NCBI GenBank assembly: GCA_964350435.1
Contig: CAYGJS010000004.1
Span: 39,940-103,939 of the forward strand
Direction: 5' to 3'
DNA: 64,000 nt
Origin: TMED27 sp964350435
Lineage (GTDB): Bacteria > Pseudomonadota > Alphaproteobacteria > Micavibrionales > Micavibrionaceae
The notes beneath the pieces were generated by a model that saw only the letters and a list, made by a program, of their open reading frames with translations, had not been told where the DNA came from and ran no database searches. Numbering within the stretch: the first letter of the stretch is position 1; each line of letters begins with the position of its first letter. The translations under genes and the position numbers were made by a program. Of the stretch, positions 51,337 through 60,014 are shown in pieces.

Positions 51337-52181
51337 GCTAAATCAACCATATCCAGCGACTGCCTGGCTTTCTCGGCGTGCTCTTCAGCATCATAATATT
51401 GAAAATTTTCAGGAAATCTCTGAAAATTACCCTTGGGGTTTTTGGGATCAACTTTCGTCGCATCCATATACACCAGACTCTCTAACGGTGTGCCTTCCCA
51501 ATTATACTCATCCCGCCCATAAGGATAGGATGATTTAGGCACAATAATCATATGCTCCGGCAATTTCGCCTGCCACGCCGAAGCGGCCAGGCGCGTATTA
51601 TAAGCGTGCTGCATAACCATCACCGCCCCGGCTTTAAGAATTTCCTCTCTCAAGGTTTCATTACGAAGTAATTGTCCAACGCCATCGGCAACATTACTGG
51701 AGGTGGGCCGAACCCCTGCGTGCTGATTCTCAATGATAATGCGGTTTTCATCAAAATCAGGGATCTGCTTACGAATATGCTCCAGCGCAACTTTTTTCAT
51801 ATATTCGGCTTCCGTATAAAAATGCAGGATGGACTGCATCGCAAAACAATCTCGCGCCCGATCAAAAACCGCCCCAAGTTTTTGACCAAGACCCTTGTCC
51901 TTATCCACGATTGTCATCTGCGCCAAGCCACCAAATGTCAGAATATCCCGCACAACATTCCCGCCGGAGAATACCAATTTATCAACCTCACCCCGCAATA
52001 ATGCATCCGCAGCAAATCTTGCCAGTTCCGCGCTTGCGCCACGACAACCATGCGCTACACCAAATTTTGTCTTAAGTGCTCGCCCGTCTTTTTTTACATC
52101 GTCAACAAATACATGCGTACGCACATAATCACCATCATATTGCGGCGGCGATGCACTCGTAATACTTGCTTTTGCAGACAT
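51333..52181 (-). CDS. YdcF-like DUF218 domain protein
   Basis: 282 residues. The DUF218 core is seen in DKLVFSGGNVVRDILTFGG near residue 73, ENQHAGVRPTSSNVADGV near 155, and VMVMQHAYNTRLAASAW near 190. This family includes ElyC/SanA/YdcF proteins with a Rossmann-like fold implicated in envelope functions or binding of SAM; no transmembrane helix is seen here, so a cytoplasmic role is likely. Function not inferred further. Confidence 0.8.
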   Translation of the reverse strand: MSAKASITSASPPQYDGDYVRTHVFVDDVKKDGRALKTKFGVAHGCRGASAELARFAADALLRGEVDKLVFSGGNVVRDILTFGGLAQMTIVDKDKGLGQKLGAVFDRARDCFAMQSILHFYTEAEYMKKVALEHIRKQIPDFDENRIIIENQHAGVRPTSSNVADGVGQLLRNETLREEILKAGAVMVMQHAYNTRLAASAWQAKLPEHMIIVPKSSYPYGRDEYNWEGTPLESLVYMDATKVDPKNPKGNFQRFPENFQYYDAEEHAEKARQSLDMVDLA

Positions 52182-52238
52182 ACTCGTATACCTCTAGCGA
52201 CTGAAAATCATAGGGACATTACCGTGTAACAATAAATT

Positions 52239-54281
52239 ATGTCAAAGAAAAAAACCACCGCCAAAAAAGGTAAAAACACAAAAAGCGCGGAAACCCGTAA
52301 GCTTCTTCCATTCCTTCTGAAATGGACAATCGTCATCGGCCTGTGGTGCGGCATTTTCCTTGCTGGCCTTTGCGCATATTACGCCACTGAACTGCCAGAC
52401 ATCACCAAACAAGCCGCCTTCGACCGCAAAAATTCTATCATCGTCAAGGATTCGAGCGGAAAAATCGTTGCCCGCTATGGCGACGTCATCGGCACACAAG
52501 TGTCGGTTGACACCCTGCCGCCTCATCTCGTACAGGCCGTGCTCGCCATCGAAGACCGCCGTTTCTATTACCATTTCGGCCTCGACCCCATCGGCATCAC
52601 CCGCGCCCTGTTCGTCAACATCAAGGATGGCGGCGCGACGCAAGGCGGCTCGACAATCACCCAGCAGCTGGCGAAAAACCTGTTCCTGTCGCGCGAGCGC
52701 AAACTTAAACGCAAAATCCAGGAAGCCATGCTCGCCATCTGGCTTGAATATGAACTGACCAAAGACGAAATCCTCAGTGCTTATCTCAACCGCGTCTATC
52801 TCGGCTCCGGCACATATGGCGTTGACGCCGCTGCGCGCCTGTATTTCGAAACGCCGGCCAGTGAAGTCAATCTGCGCCAATCCGCAACGCTGGCTGGCTT
52901 GCTGAAGGCGCCATCCAAATACGCCCCGAACCGCAACCCCAGCCTGTCCAAAAAGCGCACCGATCTAGTTCTCAGTGCCATGGTTGACGCAGGATATATT
53001 ACGCAGGAAGAGGCCGATGGCGACCTCAAGGCACCGCCAAAACCAACCCAAAAACCCACCAATGAACTGGCTGACCGCTTTTACACAGACTGGATCGTCG
53101 ATGAACTGAACGCCCTGATCGGCACCCCCACCGAAGATATCATCGTTGAAACAACCCTGAACTCAAATCTTCAAGGGGCCATTACCCAATCCATAAGCAC
53201 TGTGCTGGGACAGGCGGGGCAGGAAAAAAATATCAGCGAAGGAGCGATGGTTCTGATGCGCCCGAATGGCGAAGTCGTCGCGCTTGTCGGCGGCAGAAAT
53301 TATAACGCCAGCCAGTTCAACCGTGCAACGCAATCCTTGCGCCCGCCGGGCTCCAGCTTCAAACCCATCGTCTACCTCACCGCCCTCGAGCAAGGGTGGG
53401 GGCCATACGACATGATCCTTGATGCCCCGATCACGGACTCCCGCTATCGCCCAAAAAACTTCGGCAATAAGTATAGCGGTGAAGTCACATTGGAAGAAGC
53501 CCTCACCTTTTCGCTCAACACGGCGGCCGTGCGCTTGATGCGCGAAGTCGGGCCCAGCGCAGTGCTGAACACCGCGGCCCGCCTCGGCATCATATCGGAA
53601 CTTCAACCCGACCTGTCCCTCGCACTGGGCAGCAGCGGCATCACCCTGCTCGAAATGGCAGGATCTTACGCGGTTCTGGCCAATGGCGGGCATGAAGTCA
53701 AACCTTATGGCATCACCAAAATCACCGCCAAAGAAAGCGGCGAGCTTTACTACCAACGCCCTGCAGACCGTGGCACCCGCCGTGTCTTCCGCGCCAGCGA
53801 TATCCAGAACATCACCGCGATGATGAACAGCGTCATGCAATACGGCACGGGGCGCGGCGCACAAATCGGCGTTCCTGCCGCCGGAAAAACAGGGACATCC
53901 AACGAAAGCCGCGACGCCCTGTTCCTGGGCTTCACCCGTGAACTTGTCGGCGCAGTCTGGCTTGGCAATGATGATAATTCCCCCATGAAAAATGTTACAG
54001 GCGGCAGCCACCCCGCCCGCATCTGGCGCGAAGTCATGACCAAAGCCCGTGGCCGTTACGCCCCGATATATAACGCGGATTTCGAGGCCGTCTCGGGTTT
54101 CGAAGATATGCTTGGCAGATTATTCTTTAATGGTGGAAACACTGCCAAAGACCGGGGCAAAACTTCTTCACAATGGGGCAATCCCGATCGCCCGGCAGAA
54201 GGAACAAACTTCTTTCCCTCGCAGTCCGAAGATTCAAGTGGCGAAACATCCCTGCCAGAATCCCAGCGTTATAATAACTAA
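52239..54281 (+). CDS. mrcA: Class A penicillin-binding protein 1A
   Basis: 680 residues. A short Lys-rich cytoplasmic tail is followed by one membrane anchor (residues 28-48, WTIVIGLWCGIFLAGLCAYY). The GT51 glycosyltransferase has EDRRFYYHFGLDPIG, GGSTITQQLAKNLFLS and the KIQEAMLAIWLE region. The transpeptidase has SxxK as SSFK near residue 376, SLN as SLNTAAV and KTG as KTGTSNESRD. The C-terminal tail is Ser/Glu-rich. Polymerises and crosslinks peptidoglycan in the periplasm. Overlaps the gene at 54278 by four bases. Confidence 0.96.
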   Translation: MSKKKTTAKKGKNTKSAETRKLLPFLLKWTIVIGLWCGIFLAGLCAYYATELPDITKQAAFDRKNSIIVKDSSGKIVARYGDVIGTQVSVDTLPPHLVQAVLAIEDRRFYYHFGLDPIGITRALFVNIKDGGATQGGSTITQQLAKNLFLSRERKLKRKIQEAMLAIWLEYELTKDEILSAYLNRVYLGSGTYGVDAAARLYFETPASEVNLRQSATLAGLLKAPSKYAPNRNPSLSKKRTDLVLSAMVDAGYITQEEADGDLKAPPKPTQKPTNELADRFYTDWIVDELNALIGTPTEDIIVETTLNSNLQGAITQSISTVLGQAGQEKNISEGAMVLMRPNGEVVALVGGRNYNASQFNRATQSLRPPGSSFKPIVYLTALEQGWGPYDMILDAPITDSRYRPKNFGNKYSGEVTLEEALTFSLNTAAVRLMREVGPSAVLNTAARLGIISELQPDLSLALGSSGITLLEMAGSYAVLANGGHEVKPYGITKITAKESGELYYQRPADRGTRRVFRASDIQNITAMMNSVMQYGTGRGAQIGVPAAGKTGTSNESRDALFLGFTRELVGAVWLGNDDNSPMKNVTGGSHPARIWREVMTKARGRYAPIYNADFEAVSGFEDMLGRLFFNGGNTAKDRGKTSSQWGNPDRPAEGTNFFPSQSEDSSGETSLPESQRYNN

Positions 54282-54736
54282 ACCGCAAGTTCTTCTGAAA
54301 TAAGCGGATACTCGCCGCGAAACGCCGCGAATTTATCATCGCCCACACTGTCCCAATGGCCTTTGAGCTGCAAAAGGCTCTCGCTCGGCCCGCCAACCTC
54401 CCAACGCTCGCGCATCAACGCTTGATCAGCATAGCGCAGAAAATCCGCAGGAAACGCCATACGCGGTGCCCGCAGCCCCATCTCAACCAGAACCTTCGCT
54501 ACATGCGCGTCACTGAAATCCAGCATATCGGCTGTAAACTGCAAGGCCGAAAGGACTTTAATTTCGGGGCGCGAGTTCGGAACATGCCGCAAATGCCGCA
54601 TAAACCGCGCATAGATTTCCATTTCGACATCATAACTGCTGTTATCAATCGCCTGCGGGGGCAGCGGAAGCATCATCCCCTTCGCATCCATCTCCGCCTG
54701 ACAAGAAACATGGTCTAATGCGCGTGTAATCATCAT
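54278..54736 (-). CDS. Protein of unknown function, 152 aa
   Basis: Starts at the ATG at 54736 because GGGAGG lies five bases upstream, although the frame is open to 54769. The product is soluble and mostly helical, with no signal peptide. Segments such as VEMEIYARFMRHLRHVPNSRP and FSDAHVAKVLVEMGLRAPR suggest two helical bundles. I do not recognise the family. It is convergent with the PBP gene and upstream of a family A repeat. Confidence 0.65.
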   Translation of the reverse strand: MMITRALDHVSCQAEMDAKGMMLPLPPQAIDNSSYDVEMEIYARFMRHLRHVPNSRPEIKVLSALQFTADMLDFSDAHVAKVLVEMGLRAPRMAFPADFLRYADQALMRERWEVGGPSESLLQLKGHWDSVGDDKFAAFRGEYPLISEELAV

Positions 54737-54880
54737 TTTAACCTCCCGGGCTATTTCGAAGTTTTGCAAGCCGCTAAAACCTGCATAATTTAAGCCTGAG
54801 GTGATTCCGTTAATAGAATCTTAACAGCGCAAAAAAGCCGCTATATAACGCAGAAAACCTTGTGGATAAGAATAAAACCC

Positions 54881-54963
54881 CGTCATTGCAACCCCTTACT
54901 TGATACGGGGGAAGCAATCAACGAAGATTGCCACGTCGAGCCTGCAGCTCTCCTCGCAATGAC
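54881..54963. repeat. Family A palindromic repeat before rnhA end
   Basis: CGTCATTGCAACCCC ... GGGGAAGCAATC on the left, GATTGCCACGTCG ... TCCTCGCAATGAC on the right. The closest sibling is the copy at 33795-33889. Confidence 0.85.
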
Positions 54964-55395
54964 TTATTTTGGTATACCCGCAACGGCCAGCGCATCCGCC
55001 CGCTCATTCTCAGGATGCCCCGCATGCCCCTTCACCCAATGAAACGTGATGTCATGCTTCGAAACAAGCGCGTCCATCTCCTGCCACAGATCTACATTCT
55101 TAACGGGCTTTTTGCCCGCCGTCTTCCACCCGCGGGCTTTCCAACCCGAAATCCACTCTGTTATGCCCTGCATCACATACTTGCTATCTGTATAAACCTC
55201 GATTTTCGGACGGCCCTTAATCGCCTCAATCGCCCGAATAACCGCCATCATCTCCATACGGTTATTGGTCGTATCGGCTTCCCCGCCGCTCAATTCCTTT
55301 TCATGGCCATTCCAATGCATCACCGCGCCCCAACCGCCCGGCCCGGGGTTTCCGCTGCATGCTCCATCGGTATAAATTTTCACGACCTTAGACAT
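54964..55395 (-). CDS. rnhA: Ribonuclease HI
   Basis: 143 residues from the ATG at 55395 (55398 is an alternative); longer starts run through family A repeat sequence and are rejected. The catalytic DEDD set is in KIYTDGACSGNPGPGGWG (Asp), MEMMAVIRAIE (Glu), VYTDSKYV (Asp) and HWVKGHAGHPENERADALA (Asp). Removes RNA from RNA-DNA hybrids. Both flanks are family A repeats. Confidence 0.96.
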   Translation of the reverse strand: MSKVVKIYTDGACSGNPGPGGWGAVMHWNGHEKELSGGEADTTNNRMEMMAVIRAIEAIKGRPKIEVYTDSKYVMQGITEWISGWKARGWKTAGKKPVKNVDLWQEMDALVSKHDITFHWVKGHAGHPENERADALAVAGIPK

Positions 55396-55412
55396 CATCC
55401 ACTCTATAAACA

Positions 55413-55485
55413 GATTGCTTCGCTGCGCTCGCAATGACGATTTGGCTTTATTGTCATTGCGAGGAGCGCAGCGACGAAGCAATCC
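55413..55485. repeat. Family A palindromic repeat, near-perfect
   Basis: GATTGCTTCGCTGCGCTCGCAATGAC-type left arm (55413-55438) and GTCATTGCGAGG...GAAGCAATC right arm, separated by 14 bases. One of the cleanest copies. Confidence 0.92.
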
Positions 55486-55510
55486 CCGTAAACACTCACA
55501 ACCCTAAACA

Positions 55511-56281
55511 TTAGATATTAAAACTCTGCTGCGCATCCAACGCCTCAGCAATCGCCTGCAAAAACGCATCCTCAGATTGAAAATCAAGCGTATGCGACGC
55601 CAGAACCACCCCGTATTTTTCTGCCAAAGCGCGATATTTCGGCAACCGCGCCTCAAACAAATGCGGGAAAATCCAGCGCAAAAACTCATCCGGATCCACC
55701 TCATCCACCCCGATCAAATCAAACTTCTCGTAATACGCCGCCAAACGCTCCGCCAAAAATGCCGGCGGAAAATAAAGCGGCTTGGGCGCACTGCTTGCAC
55801 GCTCCAAAATCTCGCCATGTCCCTCTTGCCGCACCTTCAAATACACAAACACAGATTTGCGCCCCAAAGCCTCCAGCAGGCTCGCATCCTCGACCTCACA
55901 CAAACTCCCTGACGAGTCGATAACAATATTCCCCTGCTCGGCCTCAATCGCCGCAACCGCATCATCAATCACATCACACTCGGCGTTATAATACAGCCTC
56001 TGCCGAAGCTTGAACTCCGTCAAAGAAATCCCGCCCAAATCCCCATTCCCGAGGCACCCTACAAAATCCGACAGCCACGCAATATCCTCCGCCGTCCTGT
56101 CCCGTCCCTCGGGGATAAGCCGCTTCAGATATTTCGTCCCGATCAAATAATCACAGGAATAATTATGCCACCCCCACTGCGCCAACTTAGCAGACAAATG
56201 GCTCTTGCCCACGCCTGACATCCCGATCAACGTAATCACCTTCTTGGGCTGCGCTAAAAACTGTTCGCCTGATAATTTCAT
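55511..56281 (-). CDS. P-loop kinase-like ATPase
   Basis: 256 residues from the ATG at 56281. The P-loop is ITLIGMSGVGKSHLS near residues 16-30, closely resembling the shikimate-kinase loop of AroK in this window; Walker B-like NIVIDSSGSLCE near 120 follows. The middle and C-terminal parts (YYEKFDLIGVDEVDPDEFLRW) are not shikimate kinase. Probably a nucleoside/small-molecule kinase-like ATPase of unknown substrate. Between rnhA and ispH, on the same strand. Confidence 0.75.
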   Translation of the reverse strand: MKLSGEQFLAQPKKVITLIGMSGVGKSHLSAKLAQWGWHNYSCDYLIGTKYLKRLIPEGRDRTAEDIAWLSDFVGCLGNGDLGGISLTEFKLRQRLYYNAECDVIDDAVAAIEAEQGNIVIDSSGSLCEVEDASLLEALGRKSVFVYLKVRQEGHGEILERASSAPKPLYFPPAFLAERLAAYYEKFDLIGVDEVDPDEFLRWIFPHLFEARLPKYRALAEKYGVVLASHTLDFQSEDAFLQAIAEALDAQQSFNI

Positions 56282-56314
56282 CCTTAAATCCCTATCCAAC
56301 AAAGAAAACAAACA

Positions 56315-56390
56315 AAACGCAAAGTACGCAACGTTACGCAAAGAAAAAATAATTAAAAAAAACTTCGCGCACTTAGCGTCCTTCGCGTTT
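56315..56390. repeat. Gene-less family E inverted repeat
   Basis: Left arm 56315-56343 (AAACGCAAAG, TACGCAACG, TTACGCAAAG) and right arm 56363-56390, whose reverse complement reads AAACGCGAAG, GACGCTAAG, TGCGCGAAG. Only 19 AT-rich bases lie between. The arms are built like the GxxExxY cassette ends but hold no gene. Confidence 0.75.
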
Positions 56391-56400
56391 AAAAAACCTC

Positions 56401-57372
56401 TTAAGCCGCATCCTTGGTTAACACTTTCGGAATTTTAAAATTCACATCCTCCTTGGTAATGGCCACTTCGCGAATGGTGACATCAAAGCGCGACCGCGCC
56501 GCCTCTATCACCTCGTCAACCAAAACTTCCGGAGCACTCGCCCCCGCCGTAATCCCAAGAGTGCGCACGCCCTCAAACCACGCCCAGTCAATCTCCGCCG
56601 CCCGCTGCACCAGCATCGCCTTATCGCAGCCGTGTATCCGCGCAACCTCAACCAATCTGTTAGAATTCGAAGAATTCGGCGCGCCCAAAACAATCATGGC
56701 ATCCGCCTCCACCGCAATCTCCTTCACCGCCGCCTGACGGTTCGTCGTCGCATAACAGATATCCTCCTTATGCGGCCCATGAATATGCGGAAAACGCACC
56801 TTAAGCGCCTCAACAATCTCCGCCGTATCATCCACAGAAAGCGTCGTCTGCGTGCAATACGCAAGCCTCTCATCCACAGCAACCATCAAACCCTCCACAT
56901 CCTCAAGCGTTTCAACCAGCATCACCGCCCCATCAGGCAACTGCCCCATCGTGCCGATCACCTCGGGATGCCCCGCATGGCCAATCAAAACAATTCTATG
57001 CCCTTCCTTAAAATGCCGCTCCGCCTCGCGGTGCACTTTGCTCACCAACGGACATGTCGCATCAATATAGAACATATTCCACTCTTTGGCGTTATCGGGA
57101 ACACTCTTGGGAACACCATGTGCGCTGAAAATTACCGGCTGCCCCCGAGAAAATGTATCTTCGGGAATCTCATCCAGCTCCTTTACAAACACCGCGCCTT
57201 TATCCCGCAAGCCATTGACCACATATTTATTGTGCACAATCTCGTGCCGCACATAAACGGGCGCGCCATATTTCTCCAGCGCCAGCTCGACGATTTTAAT
57301 TGCACGGTCAACCCCCGCGCAAAATCCTCGCGGCGCGGCCAACAAAATCGTTAATGATGGTCGATCACTCAT
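56401..57372 (-). CDS. ispH: 4-hydroxy-3-methylbut-2-enyl diphosphate reductase
   Basis: 323 residues. Last step of the MEP pathway, giving IPP and DMAPP through a [4Fe-4S] cluster. Cluster cysteines are in RGFCAGVDRA, ATCPLVSKVH and DICYATTNRQ; GAPNSSNSNRL and the TAGASAPE loop are typical. Consistent with ispA at 60458, which uses its products. Confidence 0.96.
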   Translation of the reverse strand: MSDRPSLTILLAAPRGFCAGVDRAIKIVELALEKYGAPVYVRHEIVHNKYVVNGLRDKGAVFVKELDEIPEDTFSRGQPVIFSAHGVPKSVPDNAKEWNMFYIDATCPLVSKVHREAERHFKEGHRIVLIGHAGHPEVIGTMGQLPDGAVMLVETLEDVEGLMVAVDERLAYCTQTTLSVDDTAEIVEALKVRFPHIHGPHKEDICYATTNRQAAVKEIAVEADAMIVLGAPNSSNSNRLVEVARIHGCDKAMLVQRAAEIDWAWFEGVRTLGITAGASAPEVLVDEVIEAARSRFDVTIREVAITKEDVNFKIPKVLTKDAA

Positions 57373-57446
57373 TCCGGTCTCTTGCTTTTCGTTTCCAGCT
57401 TACTTAATCTCAGTTGCAGGCTTTTCTATCATAAGGACACCATAAA

Positions 57447-58181
57447 ATGAAAGAGCTAAGGTTTCTCGCCCTCGCCCTCTGTATATCCCTCGTTTCAGGC
57501 TGTCAGGCCATGGATGGCCTCAAGCAGGATATCAGCGCGCTCGATCTGCCATCCTTGTCCCTCGATAACACACCGACCGCAGAATTAACCTACGAAGGCA
57601 CCTGCCCCAGAGTTGAGGCCGTCGAAGATTTAAGTTCCCTCAGTGATTTTACAGATCATGAACGGATGTCGGATGCCAATCTGATCTCGCGCGCAAAAAT
57701 TGCCAAAATCGACACATCATGTTCATATGATGAACGCGCCGTCACCATCGACCTGAAAATGGTGTTCACAGGACTACTCGGCCCCAATGGCCGCATCCGC
57801 GCTGGTGATAAGCCTTATTTCTCCTATCCGTTCTTTGTTGCCGTCGCTTCGCCGGGCGGAGAAATTCTTGCCAAGGAAGTTTTCGCAGCAAGCATGACCT
57901 TCCCACCGGGGGAAGATTTGCAAACATATTACGAAAATATGCGCCAGATTATCCCCATCGAAAGTCAGGATCGCGGCGCACGCTATAAAATTCTTGTCGG
58001 CTTCCAGCTGAACCCCGATCAGCTGGCCTTCAACCGCAAATACATGAAACAACAGAAGCTGCTCGAAGAGGCGGCGGCCAACACACCAACGATGTTCGAA
58101 AAAACCACACAAGACGCGGCTCAGGAAGCGGCGCGCGCCACCTATAACCGTGGCAACCCCATCGATATCACAGGACAATAA
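57447..58181 (+). CDS. Lipoprotein of unknown function
   Basis: 244 residues. Signal peptide with lipobox LVSGC (Cys19). The mature part has beta-rich stretches (AVTIDLKMVFTGLLGP) and SYPFFVAVASPGGEIL, then an Ala/Thr-rich helical tail (QEAARATYNRG). I do not recognise the family. Twelve bases from gmhA, so probably co-transcribed, and its product should be envelope-anchored. Confidence 0.75.
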   Translation: MKELRFLALALCISLVSGCQAMDGLKQDISALDLPSLSLDNTPTAELTYEGTCPRVEAVEDLSSLSDFTDHERMSDANLISRAKIAKIDTSCSYDERAVTIDLKMVFTGLLGPNGRIRAGDKPYFSYPFFVAVASPGGEILAKEVFAASMTFPPGEDLQTYYENMRQIIPIESQDRGARYKILVGFQLNPDQLAFNRKYMKQQKLLEEAAANTPTMFEKTTQDAAQEAARATYNRGNPIDITGQ

Positions 58182-58192
58182 ATGGTTGATAA

Positions 58193-58822
58193 ATGGTAGA
58201 CCTTAAAACTAAAAAAGCCGAATTCCACAAACCGAAGGGCGAAGTCAGCGCTCTGGATTACTGGAATAAAACCCGCGACGCGCACCTGAAAATCGCCGAA
58301 GAAATGTTCGCCACCCAATTTGACGCCTTCGATAAATGGGTCGAATCCGCGACCGCCGCCATTAAAAAAGGCAACAAAATCATCATGTTCGGAAATGGCG
58401 GCTCCGCCGCAGACAGCCAGCATATCGTCGCCGAAATGTCGATCAAACTGCATAAAGAACGCTCCCCCATCGCCGCGCTCTCGCTCTCGCTTGATGCCTC
58501 CGCCATAACCGCCTGCGCCAATGATTTCGGCTTTGATGAAATCTTCTCCCGCCAGATCAGGACACTGGGCTATGAAGGCGACATCGCCGTCGGGCTCTCC
58601 ACCTCCGGCAATTCCGAAAACGTTATCAAAGGGCTAAAAAAAGCGCGGCGCATGGGTATGGTCACCGTTGGTCTTACGGGCGCAACAGGCGGTAAAATAA
58701 ACCCCCATTGCGATATCCTGATTCACGTTCCCGCCAAAGACCCGGGCCGCATCCAGGAAATGCACATCACCCTCGGCCACATGTTCGTCGGCGTTTTGGA
58801 ACAAAAACTCGGATTGGTTTAA
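58193..58822 (+). CDS. gmhA: Phosphoheptose isomerase
   Basis: 209 residues with a SIS fold. IIMFGNGGSAADSQHIVAE, GLSTSGNSENVIKGL and the C-terminal EMHITLGH mark GmhA, which converts sedoheptulose 7-phosphate to D-glycero-D-manno-heptose 7-phosphate for LPS inner core. The rest of the heptose genes are not in the window. Repeat sequence fills the gap to the next gene. Confidence 0.94.
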   Translation: MVDLKTKKAEFHKPKGEVSALDYWNKTRDAHLKIAEEMFATQFDAFDKWVESATAAIKKGNKIIMFGNGGSAADSQHIVAEMSIKLHKERSPIAALSLSLDASAITACANDFGFDEIFSRQIRTLGYEGDIAVGLSTSGNSENVIKGLKKARRMGMVTVGLTGATGGKINPHCDILIHVPAKDPGRIQEMHITLGHMFVGVLEQKLGLV

Positions 58823-58823
58823 A

Positions 58824-58858
58824 CCGTCCTTGCGAGGATTGAAATGACGAAGCAATCC
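58824..58858 (+). repeat. Degenerate family A half-element
   Basis: CGTCCTTGCGAGG ... GACGAAGCAATCC, only one arm-pair of the family and shorter than the others. Confidence 0.6.
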
Positions 58859-58873
58859 AGCGACTAAAAAGAA

Positions 58874-58948
58874 AACCACAACGCACACAAAGATCACAAA
58901 GCTTTACTTATAATCCTTTTCTTTTTGAACGTCGTGATCGTTGTGGTT
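58874..58948. repeat. Gene-less family E inverted repeat, second copy
   Basis: Left arm 58874-58901 (AACCACAACG, CACACAAAG, ATCACAAAG); right arm 58927-58948, reverse complement AACCACAACG, ATCACGACG, TTC. Shares the AACCACA terminus with GxxExxY cassette 2. About 25 bases between. Confidence 0.7.
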
Positions 58949-58972
58949 CATTTAAAATGCCCCAAACAAAAA

Positions 58973-59731
58973 TCATCGTACCTGAATAAACCGCACATCC
59001 GCACCTTCAAACACCCCCGCCGTCAGCGCGCCGCCGTCATACATCCCCGTATCCACATTCACGCGATGCGGCAAAACCTCCGGCTCGCGCACCATCGTAT
59101 GCCCATGCACCACCCGCTTCTCCAAAGGCTTATACTTCGGATCCTTATGCCACGATAAAAACGGCTCCCGCATCCGCGTAAGCGCCCATTGGCTCTGCTG
59201 TGTCATCGGCACCGCCGGATCAACCCCTGCATGCACAAACATATAATCCCCAATCTCGAGGCTTAAATCCAAACCCCGATAAAACTCAAAATGCTGCCCC
59301 GAAATTGCTGCCGCCATTTGCTCTGGCGCGGCTTCAATCTCCGCAGGCAAAGGCACGCCCCCCTCAAACGCCATGCCATAACTGGCCAGCGTCTGCACGC
59401 CGCCATATCGCAACCAGTCATGCCCCACAGGATCCTTCATAAAATCAAACAGCGCATATTCGTGATTCCCTGCCAAAAACGTCTTCGCAATTCCATCGCC
59501 GCGGCCTTTCCGCTCGATCAAATAATCAATCACCCCGCGGCTATCAGGCCCCCGATCAATATAATCCCCGAGATAAACCATATGCACTTCGTCGACTGGC
59601 CGCTTGATCAAATCCGCCGAAATCTCTTCATGCAACCGCTCAAGCGCGTCTAAATGCCCGTGCACATCGCCAATCGCATAAACGCGCATACCGTCTGGAA
59701 TTGAATATTTTTGTGCCATAGATTGATTCAT
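58973..59731 (-). CDS. PPP-family serine/threonine phosphatase (metallophosphoesterase)
   Basis: 252 residues from the ATG at 59731 (59719 is an alternative). All motifs are present: YAIGDVHGHLDAL, LGDYIDRGPDSRG, AGNHE, FVHAGVDPAVP and VVHGHTMVREP. Resembles bacterial PP1-like phosphatases (PrpE or PphA type). Divergent from xseB. A close comparison to the motif-poor relative at 20805 shows what the latter has lost. Confidence 0.93.
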   Translation of the reverse strand: MNQSMAQKYSIPDGMRVYAIGDVHGHLDALERLHEEISADLIKRPVDEVHMVYLGDYIDRGPDSRGVIDYLIERKGRGDGIAKTFLAGNHEYALFDFMKDPVGHDWLRYGGVQTLASYGMAFEGGVPLPAEIEAAPEQMAAAISGQHFEFYRGLDLSLEIGDYMFVHAGVDPAVPMTQQSQWALTRMREPFLSWHKDPKYKPLEKRVVHGHTMVREPEVLPHRVNVDTGMYDGGALTAGVFEGADVRFIQVR

Positions 59732-59771
59732 GTCTTGAGGAAAACCCCGCTCTCGCATACACTCTAGCCCC

Positions 59772-60014
59772 ATGAGCAAAGCAAAATCAATTGAAACCCT
59801 GAACTTTGAGGAAGCCCTCGGCGAATTGGAATCCATCGTCCGCACCCTCGAAACCGGACAAACCGCATTGGAAGATTCCATTGGCGCCTATGAACGCGGC
59901 ATTACGCTGAAAAAACACTGCGAAACCAAACTCCGCGAAGCCCAGGCCAAAATCGAAAAAATCACCGTCGCCAAGGATGGCGCTGTCACAACAACACCCC
60001 TGGACGCGGAATAA
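59772..60014 (+). CDS. xseB: Exodeoxyribonuclease VII small subunit
   Basis: 80 residues: NFEEALGELESIVRTLETGQ and SIGAYERGITLKKHCETKL are diagnostic. Partner of XseA in degrading single-stranded DNA; xseA is not in this window. The stop codon overlaps by one base the ATG of the downstream GxxExxY gene. ispA normally follows xseB directly, so the GxxExxY cassette has been inserted between them. Confidence 0.95.
   Translation: MSKAKSIETLNFEEALGELESIVRTLETGQTALEDSIGAYERGITLKKHCETKLREAQAKIEKITVAKDGAVTTTPLDAE

Noticed and set aside
52214..52242. dif-like TTATGTCAAA at the PBP1A start
   Set aside because: Only one XerD-type arm matches; the other arm is poor and it lies on the gene start, 9.5 kb from the skew switch.
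54881..55485. CRISPR array from recurring CATTGCGAG units
   Set aside because: The copies are inverted, dispersed and of differing lengths, without regular spacers.
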